Shown here in pieces: positions 1-6,327 of a stretch of 6,405 bases of DNA. Below the pieces are notes generated by a model. The model saw nothing but the letters and a program-made list of their open reading frames with translations. It was not told the DNA's origin and ran no database searches. This stretch comes from PALSA-243 sp036268375 (GTDB lineage Bacteria; Acidobacteriota; Terriglobia; Bryobacterales; Bryobacteraceae). The translations under genes were made by a program, and so were the position numbers. The stretch covers positions 1 to 6,405 of the forward strand of contig DATAUH010000305.1 of the NCBI GenBank assembly GCA_036268375.1, read 5' to 3'. Each line of letters begins with the position of its first letter. The stretch's first letter is position 1.

Positions 1-40
1 TTCCATAGTTGCTCCAAAGGGAAAAAAGGAAAAGAGGTTC

Positions 41-1542
41 ATGACTCGCAAAGCTATCTCTCTGTCCGCGCTTTTCTGTCTTGCCATGTCGCTCCCTTCG
101 ATCGCTCAACAAACGCTCGGCGGAATCACCGGCACAGTTACCGACGCGACCGGCGCGGCCGCCAACGGGGCATCGATCGTCGTCAAAGACGTCGATACAA
201 ACCTTGAGATCAAATCCACCGCGTGCGGCCATGGCGAGTACCAAATCCTCAACCTGCCGGTCGGCAACTACAACGTCAGCTTCAGCAAGGAAGGCTTCAA
301 AACCGAAGCCCACACCGCCATCATCGTGCAGGGCAACCGCTTCACTACCGTCAATGGCAAACTCGAAGTCGGCGCAGTCGCAACCTCCGTCGAAGTCACC
401 GGCGCCCCGCTCCTCAATGCGACGGACACCACCAGCGGCTACGTGCTCGATTTAGAGGCCATCAACAACACGCCTCTCGGCACGGGCAGCTTCACGCAGC
501 TGGCCATCCTGAGCCCCGGCCTCTCCGCCGATTTCATGAATACCTCCGGCTCCAACGCCGGCTTCGGTAACCAGGCGATCTGGGCCAACGGCCAGCGCGA
601 CACCAGCAACAGCTTCTCCGTTAACGGCGTAACCTCCGACAACATCTTTAACGGCAAATCCACCAGCCAGGTCGAATCCTCGCGCTACACGCTGAATACC
701 GGTCAAACCAGCGCGGCCGGTGGCGATACGCAAAAACCAACACCTCTGCCTACGATTCCGCCGGTCAGTCCCTCTCCACTCCGCCGCTTGAAGCCATGCA
801 GGAGTTGCGCGTCAACGCCGCCATGTATGACGCGTCGCGGGGTTCGAAATCCGGCGCCCACATCGAAGTCACCACGCGCTCCGGGACCAATCAGTTCCAC
901 GGCGCGGCTTATGATTACGTACAGAACACGATCTTCAATGCGGCCGAATTCTTCCGCAACGCCAGCCCCGCCATCGCGCCCTCCGACAAAGTCTCCCCGC
1001 TCCACTACAACCGTCCGGGTGGAACTCTCGGCGGCCCCATCCAACGCAACAAACTCTTCTTCTTTGTCGCCTATCAAAACATTCAAGACTATGACAGTCT
1101 GAATGGCAGCAAAACCGCCTCCGTCCCCCTCCACTTGACCGATGACCGCAGCGCGCAAGGCCTGGTCAACATGGTCGCCGCCGATTTCGGCACGAACATC
1201 ACCGCCAGCCAGATCAATCCTGCCGCACTCCAGCTCTTCCAGGCCAAAGTCGGTAATCAATACCTGATCCCCACGCCGCAAATCACCAACACCGCTACCG
1301 CTGGCGCGCTCGGTTACGACGTCTACATGCAAGGCCCCGCGAGTTTCACCGCCAACCAGGCCGTCGCCGACGTCGATTACCTCATTAACAATAAAGATCG
1401 CCTCGCCGAAAAATATAGCTATCAGTACAGCGTCACTAATGGCGTCCCCTCCGTGCGTACGCCGCCAGCGATCTTCGGCATGATCCAACACACGCTGGGC
1501 GGCCCGCGCACTATGCAGCTGGCGATTCACATCAACTTTTAA
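41..1542 (+). pseudogene. TonB-dependent receptor (carboxypeptidase-regulatory-like, Oar-type), frameshifted and internally deleted
   Basis: An intact member would be an outer-membrane transporter of about 1,000-1,200 residues that takes up large substrates using TonB energy. Start ATG 41 follows purine-rich GGAAAAGAGG. The first frame has a signal peptide (1-22, cleavage after SIA), a carboxypeptidase-regulatory-like beta-sandwich (about 27-105, GGITGTVTD, LPVGNYNV) and a plug beginning at VEVTGAPLL (117-125) and running to about 230. The frame breaks at the A tract 732-736. Inserting one base there joins ...GGDTQK to TNTSAYDSAGQSLSTPPLEA, then AMQELRVN and a receptor motif, HIEVTTRSGTNQFHG. 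After KDRLAEKYSYQY (about 1393-1428) the reading jumps to FGMIQHTLGGPRTMQLAIHI and a terminal NF, a typical final barrel strand ending in Phe. The joined product is about 500 residues, so some 600 barrel residues are missing. Seen: both frames, the break and the C-terminus. Inferred: a non-functional relic. Confidence 0.88.
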
Positions 1543-1554
1543 TTAGCGTTAGTC

Positions 1555-1582
1555 GCGCGCGTCGCAGCAGAGCAACGCGCGC
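1555..1582. other. GC-rich stem-loop between receptor relic and Nudix gene
   Basis: GCGCGCGT (1555-1562) pairs perfectly with ACGCGCGC (1575-1582) across a 12-base loop, starting 12 bases after the receptor stop codon. No T run follows, so it is not a standard intrinsic terminator. It may still end or stabilise the receptor transcript. The alternating GC composition makes chance pairing possible. Confidence 0.4.
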
Positions 1583-1644
1583 ATCATCGCCTGAAGTTGG
1601 CCCGCCGTTGCGGGGAAGGCGGATCCTGAATTCAGTTAACATGC

Positions 1645-1650
1645 AGGAGG
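1645..1650 (+). promoter_or_regulatory. Shine-Dalgarno AGGAGG with unusually short spacing
   Basis: A perfect AGGAGG lies one base before the ATG at 1652; the usual gap is about 5-9 bases. No other in-frame start is available: TAA at 1637-1639 blocks upstream, and the next in-frame ATG lies inside the Nudix box. The start is therefore fixed by the frame and the fold rather than by the spacing. Initiation may be inefficient. Confidence 0.5.
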
Positions 1651-1651
1651 C

Positions 1652-2113
1652 ATGCCGAAAGTCAGCGCCGGCCTCCTGCTGTTTCGCCAAGGCGAGAGCG
1701 GCCTCGAAGTTCTCCTCGCTCACCCCGGCGGCCCCTTCTGGACGCGCAAAGACGACGGCGCCTGGACCATTCCCAAAGGCGAACTCTGCGACGGCGAGGA
1801 CCCGCTCGCCGCCGCCCAACGCGAGTTTGAAGAAGAGATGGGCGCCCCGGTAACCGGCGAGTTTCTCCCGCTCCGCCCCATTCGCCAGGCCGCCGGCAAG
1901 CTGGTTCACGCCTGGGCTCTGTGTGCGCCCTTCGACCCCGCTCAGCTCAAGAGCAACACCTTCTCCATGGAGTGGCCGCCGCGATCCGGCAACCAGCGCA
2001 TGTTCCCCGAAGTTGACCGCGCCGCCTGGTTCCCGCTCTCCGAAGCGCGCGTCAAAATGCTTAACAGCCAGACGCCCTTGCTCGATCAACTGGTCGCACT
2101 TATCGGCGCATGA
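1652..2113 (+). CDS. Nudix hydrolase (MutT-like, COG4119-type predicted NTP pyrophosphohydrolase)
   Basis: This is a 153-residue cytosolic Nudix enzyme expected to cleave a nucleoside diphosphate linked to another moiety (NTP, NDP-sugar or dinucleoside polyphosphate) using Mg2+ or Mn2+. The Nudix box G-x5-E-x7-R-E-F-x-E-E-x-G-A is complete: G43, E49, R57, E58, F59, E61, E62, G64. The glutamates of the REFEEEMG helix are the metal ligands. The opening VSAGLLLFR (4-12) is the first Nudix strand, and the HPGGPFWTRKDDGAWTIPKG segment (24-43) is typical of the COG4119 type. Length is normal for a single-domain member. It lies 109 bases after the receptor relic and converges on the minus-strand gene ending at 2185, so it is probably a single-gene unit. 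Substrate cannot be assigned from sequence. Confidence 0.93.
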   Translation: MPKVSAGLLLFRQGESGLEVLLAHPGGPFWTRKDDGAWTIPKGELCDGEDPLAAAQREFEEEMGAPVTGEFLPLRPIRQAAGKLVHAWALCAPFDPAQLKSNTFSMEWPPRSGNQRMFPEVDRAAWFPLSEARVKMLNSQTPLLDQLVALIGA

Positions 2114-2184
2114 CCCCGGTTGCCCAACCAGCACAGCCGGTCACCAATTCACTGCCGCTCACCACCACGATTCGCCGATCGCCA

Positions 2185-3090
2185 TCAGCGGGATGGTGCG
2201 AGCATTTTGTTGCGCATCGCAGATTCCTTTTCATCGACGTCATCACCGCGCTTGTAGCAAGGGTGCGTGACCCGCACAGACCGGAAAATGACTCCACCTT
2301 CAACGCGAGTCCTTTTCGTAAAACAGAATTGCTGGCCGTGGCTTTCTCGCGTTCGCTCAACATCCAAACTTTGCGTGTACCAATCGTCCGTCATATACTG
2401 CTCGCGCGAGTCCTTGTCCAATAGTTCTTCGAAGCGGCCCTGCCTCAAGTCGAACACCTTCAGCTCACTTTGGATCGCGCCGGGTCCGCCGGAATTGGAT
2501 TCGATCACCAGGTCGTCCACTCCCGTTCCCGTAAGGTTCAGCAGGCGCATGCTCTGTATCGAATTATGGTGAACCGTCCTCATCAGATAGCGTTCTTTCA
2601 CGGTCCAGTCCGCTCCAACTTTTACAATATGCGCCAGCAATCCTATCGACGGACATGCCAGGGCCGGCCACGCCTCTGGAAACTTGTACTGAGCGACGGC
2701 AAGAAATCCGGTGTCACGCTCTTTCGGCCATCGAAAAAGTTCGAATCGAAGCTGCCGTATCTCAAACGTCTCTTGATCGGTGACATTCTCCGACGCCTCG
2801 CGCTCCGCTTGATTCATCGCTGCGCCCGTCACCTCGTATATCTGCTCGGATGCCAATGCATCGGGGAAGCGCATCATACCCTCGTTTCGCTTTCGGGGCC
2901 AGGAGTCATCGATTCTCCCCGGAACGAGCGAAATCCGCATTTCGGGAAAAAGGGTGCGAAGTGCAGTCAGCCGCAGCGCTTTGTCGGAGATCGGCCGAGC
3001 ATCATCGTCACCCATTGCGCTCGCACACAAAAGCGCAGCTGCGAAGCAAGCGCCTAAAAACAGTCTGAACCCTGGGTGAGGCACAGCCAT
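2185..3090 (-). CDS. putative secreted protein of unknown function
   Basis: I do not recognise the family. The 301-residue product begins with a signal-peptide-like segment: a short N-region to R9, a hydrophobic stretch about 10-25 (FLGACFAAALLCASA) and likely cleavage after ASA, so it is probably periplasmic or secreted. The mature part is mixed alpha/beta without transmembrane segments. The most structured stretch is about 183-224, with LLNLTGTGVDDLVIESNSGG then ELKVFDLRQGRFEELL; the GTGVDDLVIE element resembles FG-GAP/VCBS-type propeller blades, only suggestively. Cys256 and Cys278 could form a disulfide. The start is the first ATG after an in-frame TAA six bases upstream, with no clear Shine-Dalgarno. 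It lies 45 bases downstream of the methyltransferase on the same strand, so co-transcription is plausible. That this is a real gene rests on the signal peptide, its length and the absence of a competing ORF. Confidence 0.7.
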   Translation of the reverse strand: MAVPHPGFRLFLGACFAAALLCASAMGDDDARPISDKALRLTALRTLFPEMRISLVPGRIDDSWPRKRNEGMMRFPDALASEQIYEVTGAAMNQAEREASENVTDQETFEIRQLRFELFRWPKERDTGFLAVAQYKFPEAWPALACPSIGLLAHIVKVGADWTVKERYLMRTVHHNSIQSMRLLNLTGTGVDDLVIESNSGGPGAIQSELKVFDLRQGRFEELLDKDSREQYMTDDWYTQSLDVERTRESHGQQFCFTKRTRVEGGVIFRSVRVTHPCYKRGDDVDEKESAMRNKMLAPSR

Positions 3091-3135
3091 AGCTTAGCGT
3101 TTCGTGTCGACGCCCGCGTTGGACGTATTCCCTCC

Positions 3136-3987
3136 CTACGCCCGCGCAAACCGGTGCACGCCCGTCGGATCGTCCTTCGCAAACGGCGGCGGCGACGGAG
3201 GCTCCGGCATCCGCGCCATCATCTGCGCAATCCGCTCCTTAGCGAAATCCAAATCGGTGATGTAACTCCGCCGTTCCGCCGTCGCCCAGCCGTGCCCACA
3301 AATGGTCGCCAGAATCTCCTCGCCCTCCAGGCAATCCGTCGCCTGTACATGCCGCACCGAGCTCGCGGTCGAGCCGCCCAGCGCCTTCGAAAACGAACTC
3401 GTCGTAATGTCGATGATCCACTGCGCGATCCCGCTCTCCTTTCCCACCTCGCTAGCCAGCGCCTCCACCGTCCCGCCAGGCAAGTACATCAGCAGCCCCT
3501 CCGTGATCAGCAGCGCCGGTTCTCGTCCCACCGCTCCGTAGACCGCGCGCCGCTGCGCTGCATCGTTCAGGTCCGCAGTCAAGCGTTCGCGCTTGCACCG
3601 CGGCGTCTCGGCAGCCATAAACGCGTCTTTGTAATCCAGCATCGCCGGGAAATCCACTTCAATCCACCGCAACTCCGGCGGCAAGTCCAGCCGCCACGGG
3701 CGCGTATCCAGGCCCGCCCCCATGCACACCACCGTGGACACGTTGCCCGCCGCCAGTCCGCGCATCAACAGCTCATCCAAAAACCTGCTGCGGATCGCAA
3801 TCCCGAACTCCATCATCTCCGGATGCGGCAGCGCGCGAAACATGGCCATTCCGCGTTCCCCCGCCAGCCGCACCGCAAATGGATCGCGCACAAACGCGTC
3901 CGCGCGTTCCGATTCCACAGCCCTGCATCCCGCCACCAGCAACGCCGTATCGCTCACATGTGTGATTCCCGTAGCTTCCGTCGACAT
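3136..3987 (-). CDS. class I SAM-dependent methyltransferase (TIGR00027 / LCM-like, COG3315)
   Basis: This 283-residue cytosolic enzyme is predicted to transfer a methyl group from S-adenosylmethionine to an oxygen, probably a carboxylate or hydroxyl, of an unknown acceptor. Family landmarks appear in order: TGITHVSDTALLVAGCRAVE (6-25), RDPFAVRLAG (34-43), SAM-binding motif I VVCMGAGLDTRPWRLDLP (86-103), acidic motif II WIEVDFP (108-114) followed by K120, and ITEGLLMYLP (161-170). The frame stays open 47 codons upstream, but the family begins just before TGITHVSDTA, which selects ATG 3987 and gives the usual length. No Shine-Dalgarno precedes it; a GATAAT box lies 6 bases before the ATG, so the message may be leaderless. 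Relatives occur in polyketide-associated and mycobacterial settings, but nothing here suggests a natural-product cluster. The next gene on the strand is the secreted unknown. Confidence 0.9.
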   Translation of the reverse strand: MSTEATGITHVSDTALLVAGCRAVESERADAFVRDPFAVRLAGERGMAMFRALPHPEMMEFGIAIRSRFLDELLMRGLAAGNVSTVVCMGAGLDTRPWRLDLPPELRWIEVDFPAMLDYKDAFMAAETPRCKRERLTADLNDAAQRRAVYGAVGREPALLITEGLLMYLPGGTVEALASEVGKESGIAQWIIDITTSSFSKALGGSTASSVRHVQATDCLEGEEILATICGHGWATAERRSYITDLDFAKERIAQMMARMPEPPSPPPFAKDDPTGVHRFARA

Positions 3988-3993
3988 AGCGCC

Positions 3994-4023
3994 ATTATCG
4001 GCCACCCCTCGCGCCAATGTCTT
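3994..4023 (-). promoter_or_regulatory. possible sigma-70-like promoter for the methyltransferase
   Basis: On the minus strand AAGACA (4023-4018) is followed after 18 bases by GATAAT (3999-3994). The two match the consensus boxes at four and five of six bases. Transcription would start about 6-7 bases further on, at or next to the ATG at 3987, which agrees with the lack of a Shine-Dalgarno. It is a weak pattern match only. Confidence 0.3.
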
Positions 4024-4240
4024 GCCGTACAACCCGGAACTACCTTCCGAACGCGCTGCGATCCCACATCCGCCGGAAATCGCAGGCCACACGAACAGCG
4101 CGGCCTCGGACGATCTGCGCAGCAGCAACGCTCCTCTGCAGCCTTCACAACAGCGTCAGCACCGCGATCGTGCGAACCCCATTTCCTGCAGCCGGCGATT
4201 ACCCATCTACTCGCTTTTAGGATCTCTTTCGTAACTTCAC

Positions 4241-4246
4241 TACAAT
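4241..4246 (+). promoter_or_regulatory. possible -10 box for the TIGR03435 gene
   Basis: TACAAT matches the TATAAT consensus at five of six bases and lies 16 bases before the GTG start. I see no good -35 element at 16-18 bases upstream. Start of transcription would fall near 4252-4254, giving a very short leader. Confidence 0.3.
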
Positions 4247-4253
4247 ATCCAGC

Positions 4254-4258
4254 GGGAG
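4254..4258 (+). promoter_or_regulatory. Shine-Dalgarno GGGAG that favours the GTG start at 4263
   Basis: GGGAG ends four bases before GTG 4263 and is the only purine-rich element near any candidate start of this gene. In-frame ATGs at 4281 and 4317 lack one, although the ATG at 4317 would give a tidier signal peptide. Confidence 0.45.
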
Positions 4259-4262
4259 AATC

Positions 4263-5210
4263 GTGATCTATGAGTGGCAGATGTTGAGTCATTGGCTCAC
4301 CACGGCGATCCAATCAATGTTCGGCCGTGGGATTGTGAGTGCCACGATACTGCTTTGTATGAACCTCGCTCAGCAGGCCAGTTTGGCGGCGCCGGCAGTC
4401 GTTGTTCAATCGGATAGCCGGCCACAATTTGAAGTAGCTTCAGTTAAGTCCTGTGATCCGCACGTTGCCAGAGGGCCCAACGCTGGGAGCAGAGGGCCAG
4501 GCGGCGTTGCTTATAACTGTCTCCCTCTCATTCAATATATTCGGATAGCCTATCGCCCAGATGCCGATCTGATCGGTCGTTATGGCGTTCTTCCGTCGCC
4601 ACGCATAGAAGGGGGGCCCGCTTGGATCAACAAGGACTTGTATCGGATCACCGCAAGAACAGCAACGCGGCAGGACAGTGCGGTCGCACTCAATGCTTTA
4701 ATGCGTAACCTCCTGGAGACCCGTTTTAAGCTAAAGATTCACCACGAGGCACGCGAAATTCCCGCTTATGCGCTGGTTCTGGCAAAAGGCGGTCTCCGGC
4801 TCCCAGCCGCTAAAGTTGGATGCGTTCATCGTGGCGACACCATCGCTCCGGGAACGCCGCGGCCACCCTCTTGTGGCTTTGGCGAACGCACGGTCAAAGG
4901 CATTGTTGTCCGGGGTTCAACGATGGAGGATTTCTGCTACGCTCTTTCAACGTCGATACCTTTAGACTTGGATCGCCGGCCAATTCTGAACCACACTTCG
5001 ACTCAAGGTCAATTCGACTTTGATCTTAAGTTCCCGCCTGCGGACAGCAACTCCGATGCCGGCCGGGGCGTCGCAATGCCCGGCGCTCCGGGTGAGGACC
5101 TCGCGTTGCTTCAGCGCGCTTTAGAAAACCTTGGGCTGAAACTTGTCCCGGCGACGACCAAGGTTGACATTTTGATCGTCGATTCGGCCGAGCGGCCCAC
5201 TGAGAACTGA
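4263..5210 (+). CDS. TIGR03435 family exported protein
   Basis: The product is up to 315 residues and belongs to a family of unknown function with many paralogs per genome in Solibacter-type Acidobacteriota. Family landmarks run in order: FEVASVKSCDP (56-66), GGPAWINKDLYRITA (117-131), LLETRFKLKIHHEAREIPAY (150-169) then ALVLAKGGLRL (170-180), STMEDFCYALS (219-229), RPILNHTSTQGQFDFDLKF (239-257), ALLQRALENLGLKL (281-294), and the terminal VDILIVDSAERPTEN. A hydrophobic stretch about 23-43 (GIVSATILLCMNL, then QQASLAAPA) is a likely signal peptide, so the protein should be exported. With the GTG start the N-region is about 20 residues; ATG 4317 is a reasonable alternative. All segments are in one frame, so the gene looks intact. 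Codon use is visibly less GC3-biased than in the Nudix and methyltransferase genes. It is convergent with the eroded paralog starting 17 bases beyond its stop. Confidence 0.9.
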   Translation: MIYEWQMLSHWLTTAIQSMFGRGIVSATILLCMNLAQQASLAAPAVVVQSDSRPQFEVASVKSCDPHVARGPNAGSRGPGGVAYNCLPLIQYIRIAYRPDADLIGRYGVLPSPRIEGGPAWINKDLYRITARTATRQDSAVALNALMRNLLETRFKLKIHHEAREIPAYALVLAKGGLRLPAAKVGCVHRGDTIAPGTPRPPSCGFGERTVKGIVVRGSTMEDFCYALSTSIPLDLDRRPILNHTSTQGQFDFDLKFPPADSNSDAGRGVAMPGAPGEDLALLQRALENLGLKLVPATTKVDILIVDSAERPTEN

Positions 5211-5247
5211 GATGCGCGCTCCATATTCAGTTGTCCGAAGGCCGCTC
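5190..5247. repeat. imperfect inverted repeat from two converging gene ends; possible bidirectional terminator
   Basis: Bases 5190-5210 and the reverse complement of 5227-5247 match at 17 of 21 positions: GAGCGGCC at one end and AACTGA at the other are identical, with four mismatches between. The loop is 16 bases (5211-5226). Each arm encodes the ERP-x-x-N-stop end of a TIGR03435 protein, one per strand, so both TGA codons lie at the inner arm ends. No T run follows on either strand. Confidence 0.7.
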
Positions 5248-6327
5248 CCCATGCTCAACCAGCTTTTTGAACCGGTCCCTTGCCCGCCATCAGCTTCAAT
5301 CCAAGCTTTTGCAGCGCGGTGAAAATCCAGCTCTTAAGCGACGCGCCGTCGGGCACGCTCCGCCGCCGCGCGGATATCCTCGACGCTTGCTTTACCGAAG
5401 CTTTGAATCAGCGCCGTCTTCAGTAGGTTCTTATGCGTCACGGTCGATGCGCGCTCGAAGCTATGGGAGACGGCGTGCGCTTGTAGAGGGCCTCATTCGC
5501 TTTGCAATGCGGACAAGTGGGCGAAAGTTCAAGCACGAGTGTTTTTTTCCCTAACGCTTCGGGCACGAAGGCTTCGATTCGCACGCAGCGTGGCATGATT
5601 CAAACAGCGCCGCGCCGCGATCGCCCGGTTTGTCCAAAGCCCTTGCGCCCTTCCATGCTCACATCCAAATCCAGATCGAACGCTCCGGGAAAGCTGCGCG
5701 GTCACTGACAGGTCTGTCCATGATGTTTCGCCAGCGTCATCACAAGTTGCGCCGTGCTTGCCTGCTCACCCCGGAGTCGCGGCCGGTTGGTGAGATCGAT
5801 AAACATCTCCTGGCACGGGAGTGGAGGCTCTCCGGGCCGCAGCGGGTCGCGCCTCAGTTTTCTTGCGGTCATCCGTCTTCGAAATTCCCAGCTTTCCCCA
5901 GCCGTCTGAGTCAGAGTAAGGAGCGGCGTTCCCCTCGTCTCGCGGCGCAGCCGCAGTGCAAACCTCTTTTCCAGCAGCGCCTGAAACAGCGGCCCTTCTA
6001 CTTGCTTTCCGGTAACTCTCCGTCAGCCTTGGCGATGACATCGTAGCGTTCGCTATCCACGCACGATGGCCGGCCCGTAATTGGGAGGGGCCGGACTCCA
6101 TATGCGCGCTGTATCAGAAGCCGCAGCGGCATGTTCGCTGCCGTAAACCGGCCGCCCTCGAAAGCTTGAAAGGTCATCTGGGCCGGCGGCTGTTTAAGTT
6201 ACCTTTCACGGACGCCATTTCGAAATTCCCTGCCGGCGGCCGGTCCTGCCGACCGCTTACGCTGGGGCCCTGCCGGTCCCCGCTCCAACGGCATTGCCAA
6301 CATTACGAAAATCAAAGGCGGCCACAT
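5227..6327 (-). pseudogene. eroded TIGR03435 family gene with multiple frameshifts and an insert
   Basis: Read on the minus strand, family landmarks appear in order but in changing frames. A hydrophobic start MWPPLIFVMLAMPL begins at 6327. FEMASVKGNLNSRRP follows (about 6224-6180, new frame), then GGRFTAANMPLRLLIQRAYG (from about 6160) and SERYDVIAKADGELPESK ending at TAG 6000-5998. EGPLFQALLEKRFALRLRRE continues in the next frame, then GWGKLGISKTDDRKK in another. STAQLVMTLAK, MDRPVSDR (from 5721) and PGAFDLDLDV (from 5689) follow, again with shifts. After an unrelated stretch of about 230 bases the C-terminal DGASLKSWIFTALQKLGLKL resumes. A last shift in an A run (CAAAAAG) leads to LVEHGERPSDN and TGA 5229-5227. 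At least eight frame changes and several stops rule out function. It has diverged from the intact neighbour, so it is not a recent tandem copy. N-terminal limits are approximate. Confidence 0.82.
5334..5492 (-). pseudogene. possible fragment of a MobF/TrwC-type conjugative relaxase
   Basis: A 52-codon open stretch without a start codon, between a TGA at 5495-5493 and TAA 5336-5334, sits where the TIGR03435 pseudogene is interrupted. It reads AVSHSFERASTVTHKNLL followed by TALIQSFGKASVEDIRAAA. This resembles the segment after the relaxase domain of TrwC/TraI proteins, where a helix ending in ER is followed by a V-x-x-x-x-LL-x-x-AL unit and G-x-x-S-x-x-x-I. No relaxase catalytic Tyr or His triad is present. 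The match is from memory of the family and short, so the call is tentative. Confidence 0.28.

Larger units (their letters stand above)
3988..4262. other. divergent intergenic region
   Basis: These 275 bases separate the minus-strand methyltransferase from the plus-strand TIGR03435 gene. ORFs cross it on both strands, including an upstream extension of the methyltransferase frame, but their arginine-rich or cysteine-rich translations match no family I know. I see only the weak promoter boxes listed separately, and no RNA gene or repeat. Confidence 0.6.

Noticed and set aside
703..1530. Minus-strand open frame of 275 codons opposite the receptor relic
   Set aside because: Antisense shadow with low-complexity G/V/D-rich translation; the plus strand carries unmistakable receptor motifs.
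2114..2184. Terminator between the convergent Nudix and secreted-protein genes
   Set aside because: Only very short complementary stretches (for example GGTT/AACC) are present, with no T run on either strand.
3988..4128. N-terminal extension of the methyltransferase by 47 residues
   Set aside because: The extension has no similarity to the family, whose members begin just before the TGITHVSDTA motif.
3076..4266. Plus-strand open frame of 396 codons opposite the methyltransferase
   Set aside because: It is an arginine- and histidine-rich shadow of the minus-strand gene, with no domain and no ribosome binding site; the minus frame carries clear methyltransferase motifs.
3954..4313. Minus-strand 119-codon cysteine-rich frame in the divergent region
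   Set aside because: It overlaps the starts of two well-supported genes and shows no recognisable motif spacing or ribosome binding site.
5541..5547. Run of seven T's as a plus-strand intrinsic terminator
   Set aside because: No GC-rich hairpin precedes it, and it lies more than 300 bases past the nearest plus-strand stop codon.
5231..6046. Plus-strand small frames after the TIGR03435 gene
   Set aside because: Their translations are arginine-, serine- and proline-rich noise antisense to the pseudogene, with no domain signal.
5766..6101. Minus-strand 111-codon frame as an independent gene
   Set aside because: Only its middle part (GWGKLGISKTDDRKK) makes sense, as one frame of the TIGR03435 pseudogene; the rest lies out of frame with the family.
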